From Halobacterium salinarum DSM 3754 (GTDB lineage: Archaea > Halobacteriota > Halobacteria > Halobacteriales > Halobacteriaceae), in assembly GCF_008124605.1 (NCBI RefSeq), contig NZ_VRYN01000003.1, forward strand, positions 62,001 to 126,000: DNA of 64,000 bases, written 5' to 3'. Position numbers and translations under genes: made by a program. Of this stretch, positions 52,422-60,717 are shown piece by piece (the stretch's first letter is position 1; each line of letters begins with the position of its first letter). The notes under the pieces are model-generated. The model saw only the letters and a program-made list of their open reading frames with translations. It ran no database searches and was not told the DNA's origin.

Positions 52422-52860
52422 ACTCTTCAAACTGAATATCACAACATATAAACGATTCGTACGTGTTCAGCTCTGGCTGAGTTCGCCACTGTCTCGTAGA
52501 TGGTGGCACGTGAGGTACACATAACCTGTCAGTCGGGATTGGATATGTCTTCTCAGGGATGTCTCCGAGCAGCGGAAACCATCCCGACGGACTAGTGGCA
52601 ACACCTTCTGGGAAGGTGGAAGGTGTGCTCGATCACTGGCTCCCCGGCGAATGATGCCGCAGAGAATGCACGTCGTGAGCTGGTCTTGTTACGGAAATCA
52701 TCGGAACACCCCAGAACGACCGGGGCATGTTCGTTTGCGGGAATGTCTTGTCTCTGACGGCGACGTGGCGCCAGCAGGGACACAACCCATGAATTATCAT
52801 ACACGTAGGTGACACATATACAGCAGATCTAAATATCAAAACGACATTGTGATGACTATC
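52422..52860. other. Gap with no supported gene between two island genes
   Basis: This stretch of about 440 bases carries short open frames only. One on the plus strand (about 52668-52758) reads ARRELVLLRKSSEHPRTTGA and looks like a broken piece of coding sequence, but no family is recognised. Base composition falls between that of the island and the core. The left end holds the promoter of the minus-strand gene and the right end an A/T-rich promoter region for the gene at 52861. Confidence 0.4.
52445..52453 (-). promoter_or_regulatory. TATA box of the exported protein gene at 52421
   Basis: Minus strand GTTTATATG is centred 28 bases before the ATG at 52421 and decides that start. Confidence 0.55.
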
Positions 52861-53361
52861 ATGCCATTTACACTATTTCATTTCGGCCCCGGGCTTCTAT
52901 TTGGACTGCTATTGGTGAAGTATATTGATTTTCCCACGTTTGTGATAGCGAACGTGCTCATTGACTGGCGAGCTGCTCTCGTTGTGTTTGGACTCTGGCC
53001 AGGTCCGAGGCACAGCTGGATGCACACATATCTCGGTGCAATACTCTTCTCTATGATCCTAACCATAGGCATGGTACTGATCCGGCCTGAGTTAGACAAA
53101 CTGATGGAGTCAATGGGCCTTCACCAGCGGGTCTCAGTGACGAGAATTGCTGTTGCTGCTTTTCTCGGATCGATGATCCATGTAACAATTGATGCATTTC
53201 ACCACCCCTTGATGTATCCCTTCATGCCGTACGACATTAAGCCACTTTATGGCCTATTTTCAACACGCGAAATGCGGTTCTTCACAGCGTTTTGTGGTTT
53301 TCTTGCTATATTGTGGTATATAGGCGATTATTTTGGCCTCATCCATATTCCGACGAAATGA
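52861..53361 (+). CDS. Integral membrane protein, DUF4184/YdjM-like
   Basis: A 166-residue protein MPFTLFHFGPGLLFGLLLVKYIDFPTFVIANVLIDWRAALV, with about four to five membrane helices and several conserved-looking His (FHFGP, HSWMHT, HVTIDAFHHPLMYPF). This resembles the membrane-bound metal-dependent hydrolase-like families YdjM/DUF4184. Function is unknown. The gene is AT-rich. The second ATG (52861) is preferred because MPFT-FHFGPGL is the usual family start and CTAAATATC lies 26 bases upstream. Confidence 0.7.
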   Translation: MPFTLFHFGPGLLFGLLLVKYIDFPTFVIANVLIDWRAALVVFGLWPGPRHSWMHTYLGAILFSMILTIGMVLIRPELDKLMESMGLHQRVSVTRIAVAAFLGSMIHVTIDAFHHPLMYPFMPYDIKPLYGLFSTREMRFFTAFCGFLAILWYIGDYFGLIHIPTK

Positions 53362-53551
53362 CGTATTAGTTGTAGGTATCCGATCAGACCGTCCGGCATA
53401 TTTCACTCATAATCGGGAACACCCCCCAAGTCAAAAACAGGTCACAACGGACAGGGGGTTAGATTCTCAGGAAGCATCTGGATGTGGTTTGAATCGCCGC
53501 TCCCGTCTGACGACACCACACTCTTTTAGCGCGGCCGCCGAACAGTCGGGC
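53362..53551. other. Spacer between the island and nnr
   Basis: These 190 bases show no gene. The composition moves from the A/T-rich island back to the GC-rich core. The right end carries the CTCTTTTAGC box at 53521-53530, centred 26 bases before the nnr GTG start. Confidence 0.5.
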
Positions 53552-54988
53552 GTGATCTCAAGCGACCGGATGGCAGCAGTCGACCGCAACGCCGCTGCGC
53601 TCGGCGTTCCCCGGGCGCAGCTCATGGAGTCAAGCGGACACGCCGTCGGGCGCGCGGTCAAACGCGTCGCGGACCCCGGCGCGGGCGTCGCCATCGTCGC
53701 CGGCCGCGGCAACAACGGCGGCGACGCGTTCGCGGCGGCGCGCTTCCTCGACGACTACGCGGTGTCGGTCAGCCTGCTCGGCCGCCCCGAGTCGATCAAC
53801 GACCGGATCAGCCGCGCGAACTGGGACGCCCTGCAGGCCGGCGGCTACGACACCACGGCAGTGCGCGACGCCCACGCCCTCGCGCTCGACGACCCCGATG
53901 TCGTCGTGGACGCGCTCCTCGGAACGGGGATCTCGGGGCCGCCCCGGGAGCCCGAGGCGACGGCGATCGAACGCATCAACGCCACGGACGCCCCCACCGT
54001 CGCCGTAGACGTGCCGTCCGGGCTGGACGCCGACACGGGCGCGACGCCCGGGAGTGCCGTCGACGCTGACCGCGTGGTCACGTTCCACGACACCACACCC
54101 GGGCTGGCCGACCACGACCACGTCACCGTCGCCGACATCGGCATTCCAGAGGCGGCTGAAACCGTCGTCGGGCCGGGCGACCTGCTGGGGGTCGACCGCG
54201 ACCCCCACGGACACAAAGGCGACGCCGGGTCCGTGCTCGTGATCGGCGGCGGCCCGTACACCGGCGCGCCGGCGCTCTGCGCGCAGGCCGCGCTCCGCGC
54301 CGGCGCTGACCTCGTGCGGCTTGCCGTCCCGGACGCCGTTGCGGCCGAAGTCCAGGGGTTCGACGAGACGTTCATCGTCGACAGCGTGATCGGGACGCGA
54401 CTCGTCGAGGAACACGTACCCGACCTGCTGGCGCGCGCCGAGGACGCCGACGCCGTCGTGATCGGGCCCGGGCTCGGCGACGCCGACACCACGCAGGCCG
54501 CCGTCGCGGCGTTCCTCGCGGCCTTCGAGGGGCGCGCGGTCGTCGACGCCGACGCCCTCACGGCTGTTCCCGACGTGGAGACCGACGCCACCCTCGTGTG
54601 CACGCCCCACCGGGGAGAGCTGCAGGCGATGGGCGGCCCGACTGTTGACGGCTCGCAGCCGTCCCGGGACGCCGTCGAAGGGTTCGCCGCCGAACTGGGG
54701 CAGACGCTGCTGGTGACCGGCGCGCGAGACGTGCTCTCCGACGGTGACACGACGCGCGTCAACAGATCCGGGACGCCCGGGATGACCGTCGGGGGCACGG
54801 GCGACGTGTTGGCGGGCGCAACCGGCGCGATGCTCGCGACACAACCCCCCATCCAGGCCGCGAGCGCTGCCGCGTACGCCACTGGTGGGGCCGGTGAGCG
54901 CGCCGCTGAGGCCCGCGGGCACGGACTGCTCGCGACCGACATCTGTGACGCGCTGCCCGCCGCCATCTGGGGTGGCCAGGATGCCTGA
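53552..54988 (+). CDS. nnr: Bifunctional NAD(P)HX epimerase/dehydratase
   Basis: A 478-residue fusion that repairs hydrated NADH and NADPH. The N-terminal epimerase domain has MESSGHAVGRAVKR and VAGRGNNGGDAFAAARFL. The C-terminal ADP-dependent dehydratase domain has HKGDAGSVLVIGGGPYTGAPALCA, VIGPGLG and the ribokinase-like GTGDVLAGATGAMLA. The GTG at 53552 gives the family start MISSDRMAAVDRNAAALG, and a TATA-like box 26 bases upstream supports it. It overlaps moaC by eight bases. Confidence 0.95.
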   Translation: MISSDRMAAVDRNAAALGVPRAQLMESSGHAVGRAVKRVADPGAGVAIVAGRGNNGGDAFAAARFLDDYAVSVSLLGRPESINDRISRANWDALQAGGYDTTAVRDAHALALDDPDVVVDALLGTGISGPPREPEATAIERINATDAPTVAVDVPSGLDADTGATPGSAVDADRVVTFHDTTPGLADHDHVTVADIGIPEAAETVVGPGDLLGVDRDPHGHKGDAGSVLVIGGGPYTGAPALCAQAALRAGADLVRLAVPDAVAAEVQGFDETFIVDSVIGTRLVEEHVPDLLARAEDADAVVIGPGLGDADTTQAAVAAFLAAFEGRAVVDADALTAVPDVETDATLVCTPHRGELQAMGGPTVDGSQPSRDAVEGFAAELGQTLLVTGARDVLSDGDTTRVNRSGTPGMTVGGTGDVLAGATGAMLATQPPIQAASAAAYATGGAGERAAEARGHGLLATDICDALPAAIWGGQDA

Positions 54989-55469
54989 CGGCGACGACGA
55001 CGCCCTCACGCATACGACCGCCGACGGCGACGCGCAGATGGTGGACGTGGGCTCGAAGCCGGACACGGCGCGGCGCGCGGTCGCCAGCGGCGACCTCCAC
55101 CTCGCGGAGTCGACCATCGACGCCGTCCGTGACGACGGCATCGGGAAAGGGAACGTGCTCGCGACGGCCCGAGTGGGTGCGATCCAGGCGGTCAAACACA
55201 CCTGGGAGACGATCCCGATGTGCCACCAGATTCCCATCACGAACGTCGACACGACCTTCGACGTGCGAGACGACCGTGTCGCACTGGAGGTCGCCGTCGA
55301 GACCACTGGCAAGACCGGCTGCGAGATGGAGGCGTTGGAGGGCGTCACGACCGGACTCAACGTCGTCTGGGACATGGTGAAAGCCGCCGAGAAGGACGGC
55401 GACGGCCAGTACCCGGGCACGGCCATCGAGAACGTCCGGGTAGTCGAGAAGCAGAAGCACGAGTTGTAG
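54981..55469 (+). CDS. moaC: Cyclic pyranopterin monophosphate synthase
   Basis: A 162-residue MoaC that forms cyclic pyranopterin monophosphate in molybdenum cofactor synthesis. Signatures are AQMVDVGSKPDTARRAVASG, TIPMCHQIPITNVDTTFDV and GKTGCEMEALEGVTTGLNVVWDMVKAAEKD. The start overlaps the end of nnr. Both genes are GC-rich, unlike the islands on either side. Confidence 0.96.
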   Translation: MPDGDDDALTHTTADGDAQMVDVGSKPDTARRAVASGDLHLAESTIDAVRDDGIGKGNVLATARVGAIQAVKHTWETIPMCHQIPITNVDTTFDVRDDRVALEVAVETTGKTGCEMEALEGVTTGLNVVWDMVKAAEKDGDGQYPGTAIENVRVVEKQKHEL

Positions 55470-55707
55470 GTCGGGATCACGGAACCAACGGTGCCGAGAA
55501 GAATTTTGACAATCGCAAAGCTAACCCGCCACCTGTTGGCTCTGTTTAGAGCCGTCGTTGAGTCGCCGCTCTGATCGCTGTTGGTGACGCAAAGCAGCCC
55601 TCACTTGACAGGTAACTGTGTGTGGCCCGCGTATTCGCTCTCCCAAATTGTAGCCGTTACGTACGTATACAAAACACTCATGTCCTGAGTCATATTATCG
55701 AGAACAC
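55470..55707. other. A/T-richer spacer with a perfect hairpin
   Basis: These 238 bases hold no gene. GGCTCTGTTTAGAGCC at 55538-55553 is a perfect 6-base inverted repeat with loop GTTT. The GGCTCTGTT start resembles ends of IS6-type elements (GGCACTGTT or GGTTCTGTT), so this may be an element end left after loss of the rest. It could also serve as a terminator-like hairpin for moaC. Confidence 0.4.
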
Positions 55708-56364
55708 ATGTCAGGAACTACACGCAGAGGGATAATAAAGAAAGTAGGGATTACGAGTATAGGGGCACTGTCGTTCAGTGCAGGAAACGTTACCGCTGCG
55801 AGTGGTCGAAGAGGCCTCAAAGTCTCAACCCCTTCCCGAGCCGGAACGGATTACGAGATCTGGTTCACGACGACGGACATCAACCTCGAAAAGGAGGAAC
55901 CCGAGGAAACCGTCTCTACCGAGAGAATACACAACAGAACCTACGGCGTAGTCTCTGGACACGTTGCGTCGGGCCTGTTTTCGAAGTACGACAAAATCCG
56001 AATCCCTCAGGACGAATTCATTTACAAGGTGGACTCGATTGGGCGTGGACGGACAGTGGTCAGAGACATGAATAACGGCTCCGAGAAGGACAACACGCAT
56101 GGTGAAATAGAGATCACTGCGGATGACGACACTGGACGGCGTATGTACAACGTTAAGAGTACCAGCTCGATGTCGGAGACGTACGCGGATAATTTAGACG
56201 GCGCCGACCTCATAAGCCAGAAATTAGCCTTTGGTGAGATCTGGAAAGACGGGGTCGACTCCTACGAAATCGGCGGGCAGGCGACGAAGGTTGAGCTTCC
56301 CAGTGATTCCATGTACACTCGAACGGATACGGTGACTCCTGCAAGCACTTATAGTAATCCCTAG
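55708..56364 (+). CDS. Exported protein with Tat-like signal, function unknown
   Basis: A 218-residue protein MSGTTRRGIIKKVGITSIGALSFSAGNVTAA, with a twin-arginine start (TTRRGIIKK), a hydrophobic stretch and a cleavage region at about residue 31. The mature part has polar beta-like segments and several Ser/Thr-rich turns. No domain is recognised. The DNA is clearly richer in A/T than moaC, and the codon choice is mixed, suggesting transfer. It stands alone. Confidence 0.65.
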   Translation: MSGTTRRGIIKKVGITSIGALSFSAGNVTAASGRRGLKVSTPSRAGTDYEIWFTTTDINLEKEEPEETVSTERIHNRTYGVVSGHVASGLFSKYDKIRIPQDEFIYKVDSIGRGRTVVRDMNNGSEKDNTHGEIEITADDDTGRRMYNVKSTSSMSETYADNLDGADLISQKLAFGEIWKDGVDSYEIGGQATKVELPSDSMYTRTDTVTPASTYSNP

Positions 56365-56541
56365 AACCTGATTAACCGGTCCCTCCCGGAGCGACGAGTT
56401 TAGATACCAGTGTCTCCACGCCGGTACTCAAACCTCACGGGACTGTCGGCTGGTCAGCGGTCGCCGACGAGTACCGATAATAAAACGACGATTCGCTATT
56501 TTTCGACCAGATGCGAGATATCCGTCTCAGGTCGAACACAG

Positions 56542-57174
56542 TCACGACTCGGATGGGGAATATGTGACCGGGAGCTCACACCACACTCTGTCTTTTTGCT
56601 GTTCGTTAGAAAATTCGGCATGTACTTTCACGGTAAAGGTATCGCCCCACTGAGCTGACTCCGGCACAGGAAATTCCGTCACGAATATATCGGTAGTCGC
56701 GCTGACCATCGGCGTTTGACATCGGACTTGCCACACATGCCTGGCTGAGTCGTCGGTGGTCGCCATCCGATACGGTGTTTCAGCGTCGTCGGTTGGGGCT
56801 TGTACCAGCGTAGCACGCCGGGATAGGCCCCCTTCACCATCGTATCGGGTTCCTCCCCAGCGGTGTTCGACGTTGAATCCAGTTGACTTCCAACCGTTAC
56901 TCTCGTACGACTCACCAGGGTTCAGTTGGAAAATAGACACGAGCATCAGCAGCTCCGGCGTTTTGTGGACGTGGACGCGGAGTTCCACGACTCCGTTCTG
57001 GTCGGCGCCGGCCGTCGTCTTGTTTTCTCCGACAACTGGAGTGGAAAATGGGCGGTCTATCGGCTCTTCCCGACGAACTGCCGAGGGTAGTCGTTGGGTT
57101 GTCGAGGTTGAACAGCCGGCAAGTCCGGCCGAAATAGCCGCTGCGGTTCCGGAAAGCACGGTACGTCTGTTCAT
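56542..57174 (-). CDS. Tat lipoprotein, function unknown
   Basis: A 210-residue protein MNRRTVLSGTAAAISAGLAGC, with a twin-arginine motif (NRRTVL) and a lipobox ending at Cys21, so it should be exported folded and lipid-anchored. The mature domain is beta-rich, with VELRVHVHKTPELLMLVSIFQLNPGESYE and a DIFVTEFPVPE strand. No family is recognised. A GTTTACG box is centred 26 bases before the ATG. It lies in the second AT-richer island, convergent with the exported protein before it. Confidence 0.75.
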   Translation of the reverse strand: MNRRTVLSGTAAAISAGLAGCSTSTTQRLPSAVRREEPIDRPFSTPVVGENKTTAGADQNGVVELRVHVHKTPELLMLVSIFQLNPGESYESNGWKSTGFNVEHRWGGTRYDGEGGLSRRATLVQAPTDDAETPYRMATTDDSARHVWQVRCQTPMVSATTDIFVTEFPVPESAQWGDTFTVKVHAEFSNEQQKDRVWCELPVTYSPSES

Positions 57175-57196
57175 AAATATCAGAGTTAGTTTTCAA

Positions 57197-57203
57197 CGTA
57201 AAC
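57197..57203 (-). promoter_or_regulatory. TATA-like box of the Tat lipoprotein gene
   Basis: Minus strand GTTTACG is centred 26 bases before the ATG at 57174. Confidence 0.45.
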
Positions 57204-57287
57204 ATTTTTCCTGTTGCACCGAGTGAGATACTATTCATCCGGTTACGCTGATACCACCGATGTCGACTCTTCGGTGTTCGCCTGCAA

Positions 57288-57404
57288 CTACTCTGCGACG
57301 GAGGACCAACTCTCAACGTACATGATGGCTTCGTCGTTCGTGTGGCGTAAGTCGCCGAAACGGGCGTGACCATGGAGCCACGACTCCCTGGTGTCCTCGC
57401 TCAT
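57288..57404 (-). CDS. Possible 38-residue small protein
   Basis: The 307-base gap between the lipoprotein and hflX contains an ATG-started 38-codon frame MSEDTRESWLHGHARFGDLR ... AIMYVESWSSVAE on the minus strand. It looks protein-like (acidic, aromatic, His-containing) but has no clear promoter and no recognised family. It could be a degraded gene end. Confidence 0.25.
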   Translation of the reverse strand: MSEDTRESWLHGHARFGDLRHTNDEAIMYVESWSSVAE

Positions 57405-57481
57405 CAGGGGAATCGACTACTGACCGTCCAGTCGAGAGTACGGCGTCGACACGAAGGAGACCCGCCCGCTGGAGTCGGCAG

Positions 57482-58789
57482 TCAGGCCTCGGCCACTAGG
57501 TCGCTGGCCTTCGCGTGCGAGCGCTCCACGATCGTCGGGCGCGCCTCGAAGTCGATCACGACCTCCTGGTCGCCGTAATCGACCGTCCGCACGTGGGCGT
57601 GGTCGTGCACCCAGGAAACCACGCTCATCGTGTCCTCGGTCATCGGGAGCACGAGGCGTTCGCGTTCGCGCGCCGGAAGCGCCGCGTCGATGCGCTCGCG
57701 CAGCTCCTCAAGGTTGCTGGCGTCTCGGGCGCTGACCGCGACCGGGGCCGGCGCGAGCGCCGCCAGCGCCTCCATCTTCTCGGCGAGCGCCGCGTCCTCA
57801 ACCCGGTCGGTCTTGTTGAACACCGTGACGATCGGGGCTTCGTTGCGCTCGTACAGCGTGTCGTGGCTGGTCGCGAGCTTCTCCTGGATGTCCGCCAGGG
57901 GTTCGCTGGCGTCCACCACGAGCAACACGAGGTCCGCCTGGTAGACCGATTCCAGCGTGGATTTGAACGACTCCACGAGCCAGTGTGGCAGGTCGCTGAT
58001 GAACCCGACCGTGTCCGTCAACAGGACGTCCCGCCGCGCCAGCTCCATCCGGCGCGTCGTCGTCCCCAGCGTGGTGAACAGGTCGTCCTGGGACTCCGCG
58101 GTGGTGTCCAGATCCGGATGCCGGTCGTCGTTCTCGTCGACCGCGACGTCGGCGGCCAGCCGGCGCAACAGCGTGGATTTGCCGGCGTTCGTGTACCCAG
58201 CCAGCGCCACCAGGTCGAACCCGGACTCCCGGCGGGTTTCGCGGCGCTGCTGCTCGGTTTTCTCGATGTTCGACAGCTCGTCGCGGATCCGCGAAATGCG
58301 GGCTTTGATGTCCTGCTCGCGGCTCTCGTCGTACTCGCCGAGCCCCATGAATCCCGGCCGCTCGTTGCGCTTGGCGAGGCTGGTTTTGGCCTCCGCGCGG
58401 GGCAGCTCGTAGCGCAACTCCGCGAGCTCCACCTGTAGCTGTGCCTTCCGGGTGTTGGCGCGCTGCCCGAAGATGTCCAGGATCAGCCGGAACCGATCGA
58501 CGACCTCGGTGCCGTCGGGCAGCTCCTGGCCGAGGTTGAACGTCTGATAGGGACCCAGCCGGTTGTCGAAGACCACGCGGTCGGCGTCGGTGCGCGCGAC
58601 GCGCTCGGCGAGCTCCGTCACCTTCCCCGCGCCCAACTGCAACGCCGGGTCCGCGGTCCGCGACTGGGTGACTTCGCCGACCAACTCGTAGCCCGCAGCC
58701 TGGACGAGATCCCTGATCTCGGCTGTCTCGGGTGTGCCATCGTCGACGCGCTTCGCGACGACGGCCGTCGCCGTGGTGTCTCCGGTCAC
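57482..58789 (-). CDS. hflX: GTPase HflX
   Basis: A 435-residue GTPase that binds ribosomes. The N-terminal domain ends with LQVELAELRYELPR and the LxxR-rich coiled coil. The G domain has G1 AGYTNAGKSTLL, G3 DTVGFISDLPH, G4 FNKTD and G5 VSARDASNL. The GTG at 58789 is chosen because a CTTAAG box sits about 29 bases upstream; the GTG at 58816 would lie within that box. It follows the SBDS gene on the same strand with a 48-base gap. Confidence 0.93.
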   Translation of the reverse strand: MTGDTTATAVVAKRVDDGTPETAEIRDLVQAAGYELVGEVTQSRTADPALQLGAGKVTELAERVARTDADRVVFDNRLGPYQTFNLGQELPDGTEVVDRFRLILDIFGQRANTRKAQLQVELAELRYELPRAEAKTSLAKRNERPGFMGLGEYDESREQDIKARISRIRDELSNIEKTEQQRRETRRESGFDLVALAGYTNAGKSTLLRRLAADVAVDENDDRHPDLDTTAESQDDLFTTLGTTTRRMELARRDVLLTDTVGFISDLPHWLVESFKSTLESVYQADLVLLVVDASEPLADIQEKLATSHDTLYERNEAPIVTVFNKTDRVEDAALAEKMEALAALAPAPVAVSARDASNLEELRERIDAALPARERERLVLPMTEDTMSVVSWVHDHAHVRTVDYGDQEVVIDFEARPTIVERSHAKASDLVAEA

Positions 58790-58814
58790 TCTCTGTACGG
58801 TACGCACCCGGCGC

Positions 58815-58821
58815 ACTTAAG
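58815..58821 (-). promoter_or_regulatory. TATA-like box deciding the hflX start
   Basis: Minus strand GCTTAAG is centred about 29 bases before the GTG at 58789. The alternative GTG at 58816 falls inside it. Confidence 0.45.
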
Positions 58822-58837
58822 CCTCCGGCGCGGCGGC

Positions 58838-59563
58838 CTACCGCGTCTTCAGCTCGTCTTTGTCCTTCACGACGCTGGTCTCGCCGTTGCCCTCGGACAC
58901 CTCGTTGACGCGGCCGTAGAACTCGTCTTGCATGCCCGCGGGGAACGTGATGACGCCCACCCACGAGCCGTCGGCCTGCCACTCCTCGCGCTCCAGTTCG
59001 CCGAACTCGCGGAGTTTCGCCTGCCCGCTGCCGGCGTAGTCGGCGGGCAACTGGACGGCGACGGTCATCTCCTCGAACCGGATCGGGATGACGGGCCGCA
59101 GCGCCTCCAGGGCGTCGTCGACCTGTTCGTCGGCGGGCGTCATCGGATCGACGGTGAACCCCGCCTCGTCGAGCGCGCTCTCGATGCGGTCGGGTGGATG
59201 CGGTGCGCCGTCCATCTGTGGGTTGATGGCGTTGCGCGAGATCGTGTTGATGAGGCTGCGCTTCTTGCGCTGTTGCATCGCCTCGCGCTGATCGGCGGTG
59301 ATCTGGATCTCGCCCTGGCCGATGACCTCGGGGATGATCTCCAGGGGCTCGGTCGTCCCGAACACCGTCTCCAGGTCGGACTCCGCCGGGCGGTCGCCCC
59401 GGGAGGCGTTCTCGAAGACGTCGCGGGCCGCGATCACGTCCGTCAGCTCACCGTCGAACTCGTCGCGTCGCATCTCCAGCGCCGCGTCCGGGTCCACCAG
59501 TACCTCGAAGCGCTCGCCGTGCGTTTCCAGCCGTGCGGTCACGGCGTCGTCAAGCGAAATCAT
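58838..59563 (-). CDS. SBDS family ribosome maturation protein
   Basis: A 241-residue archaeal SBDS orthologue. MISLDDAVTARLETHGERFEVLVDPDAALEMRRDE is the first domain, QMDGAPHPPDRIESALDEAGFTVDP the middle, and IPIRFEEMTVAVQLPADYAGSGQAKLREFG the ferredoxin-like end. It helps release the subunit anti-association factor from the large ribosomal subunit. The ATG at 59563 is the family start. It lies 60 bases after rnp2; in many archaea a proteasome alpha gene sits in this slot. Confidence 0.93.
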   Translation of the reverse strand: MISLDDAVTARLETHGERFEVLVDPDAALEMRRDEFDGELTDVIAARDVFENASRGDRPAESDLETVFGTTEPLEIIPEVIGQGEIQITADQREAMQQRKKRSLINTISRNAINPQMDGAPHPPDRIESALDEAGFTVDPMTPADEQVDDALEALRPVIPIRFEEMTVAVQLPADYAGSGQAKLREFGELEREEWQADGSWVGVITFPAGMQDEFYGRVNEVSEGNGETSVVKDKDELKTR

Positions 59564-59623
59564 ACTGACTCCTTCGACGGGGCCACCAAAAGACCTTCTC
59601 CCATCCCGTGGTGCCGACCGCAC

Positions 59624-60118
59624 TCACTCCCCGTCCGTCCCGCAGTCCCGGCGGCGCGCCCCCACCCAGCCATCGTCGCCGGCAACGACGTCGACGTTCT
59701 CCCCGCGGCACACGCCATCGCGGGCGTCCCCGTCGAAGGCGACATCGCTCCGGCGTTCGGGGGTGTCGAGGCCGTCGAGATACCGCTCCCTGGCGGCGCG
59801 CATCGTCCCGGAGACGCCGCGGACGCACACCCGAACGGGGTGTTCTCGGACCGCGCTCACGCAGGCCACCGCGGCGCGCGCTCGTGACACGGTCCCGCGG
59901 CGCGCCCGCACCAGCGCCTCCCCGCGGCCGTCCCGGAACGAGTACGCGACGACACGCACCCCGGCGTCGGCGCTGCCGGGGTCGCCCAGCAGGTTTCCGG
60001 CGGCAAACCACAGGGCGCGCTGGAAGTCGCTGCGCTCGATCCCGGCGTCGGGCCACGCCTCGATCCCGACGGCGAGATACCGCCACCGCGGTCGCACGTG
60101 CTTGGGGAGGTGTTTCAT
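59624..60118 (-). CDS. rnp2: Ribonuclease P protein component 2 (Pop5)
   Basis: A 164-residue protein whose first 115 residues match archaeal Pop5: MKHLPKHVRPRWRYLAVGIEAWP, then RALWFAAGNLLGDPGSADAGVRVVAYSFRDGRGEALVRARRG. It supports the RNA subunit in 5' maturation of tRNAs. The C-terminal 45 residues form an acidic Arg/Asp-rich tail beyond the usual domain. The start overlaps the methyltransferase gene by four bases (ATGA). Confidence 0.92.
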   Translation of the reverse strand: MKHLPKHVRPRWRYLAVGIEAWPDAGIERSDFQRALWFAAGNLLGDPGSADAGVRVVAYSFRDGRGEALVRARRGTVSRARAAVACVSAVREHPVRVCVRGVSGTMRAARERYLDGLDTPERRSDVAFDGDARDGVCRGENVDVVAGDDGWVGARRRDCGTDGE

Positions 60119-60717
60119 CGCGTCTCGGCCACCAGCACGCCGACCTGCTCGTGGACCATCTCCACCGCCGTCACCGCGTACCCGGCGTCCGTGAACGCGT
60201 CGGCGAGCACGCCGACCGTCGCCGGGTCGTCGACTGCCGGCGAGTAGAACGGGGCATCGGGGTTCGGCCCCCCGAACAGCATCACGTCCCCGAGCACGAT
60301 CCGGTGGGGGTTCAGCCCGGCGATGGTGTCGATCGCACTGCGCTTTTCGGCGTCGCTCAGGTGGTGCATCGCGAAGTTCGACACCACCACGTCGGCGTCG
60401 CCGTCGTAGTTCGGCTCCCTGAACCGCCCCGTGTCGAACGCGACGTTGTCCACGCCGCGTGTGGTCGCCTTCTCGCGGGCCTGCGTCAGCATCCCGTCGC
60501 TGATGTCTCGACCCACGACCCTGCCGGCGTCCGCGGCGAGGCCGAGCGCGATCGCGCCCGTGCCACAGCCGAGATCCAGCACCGTGTCCGCGCCGCCCGC
60601 GTCAGCGTGCTCCAGCACCAGCGCCACACACTCGTTGTACTCCGGGGTCTGGTCGTCGTCGTAGGCCGCGGCCACGTCGTCGAAGCGCGCGGCGTGCTCC
60701 TCAAGGGTCTTCTTCAT
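60115..60717 (-). CDS. Class I SAM-dependent methyltransferase
   Basis: A 200-residue methyltransferase with the SAM site VLDLGCGTGAIALGLA (about residues 46-61), VGRDISDGML as the acidic loop, and ADVVVSNFAMHHL as motif IV. The ATG at 60717 gives MKKTLEEHAARFDDVAAAYD, a usual start for the UbiE/Methyltransf_11 form. It overlaps rnp3 by 17 bases and rnp2 by four, so all three are translated together. The substrate is unknown; an RNA target is suggested only by this context. Confidence 0.87.
   Translation of the reverse strand: MKKTLEEHAARFDDVAAAYDDDQTPEYNECVALVLEHADAGGADTVLDLGCGTGAIALGLAADAGRVVGRDISDGMLTQAREKATTRGVDNVAFDTGRFREPNYDGDADVVVSNFAMHHLSDAEKRSAIDTIAGLNPHRIVLGDVMLFGGPNPDAPFYSPAVDDPATVGVLADAFTDAGYAVTAVEMVHEQVGVLVAETR

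Noticed and set aside
52592-52804. A 70-codon minus-strand frame in the island gap.
   Set aside because: No promoter box at the right spacing, no family pattern, and the region appears decayed.
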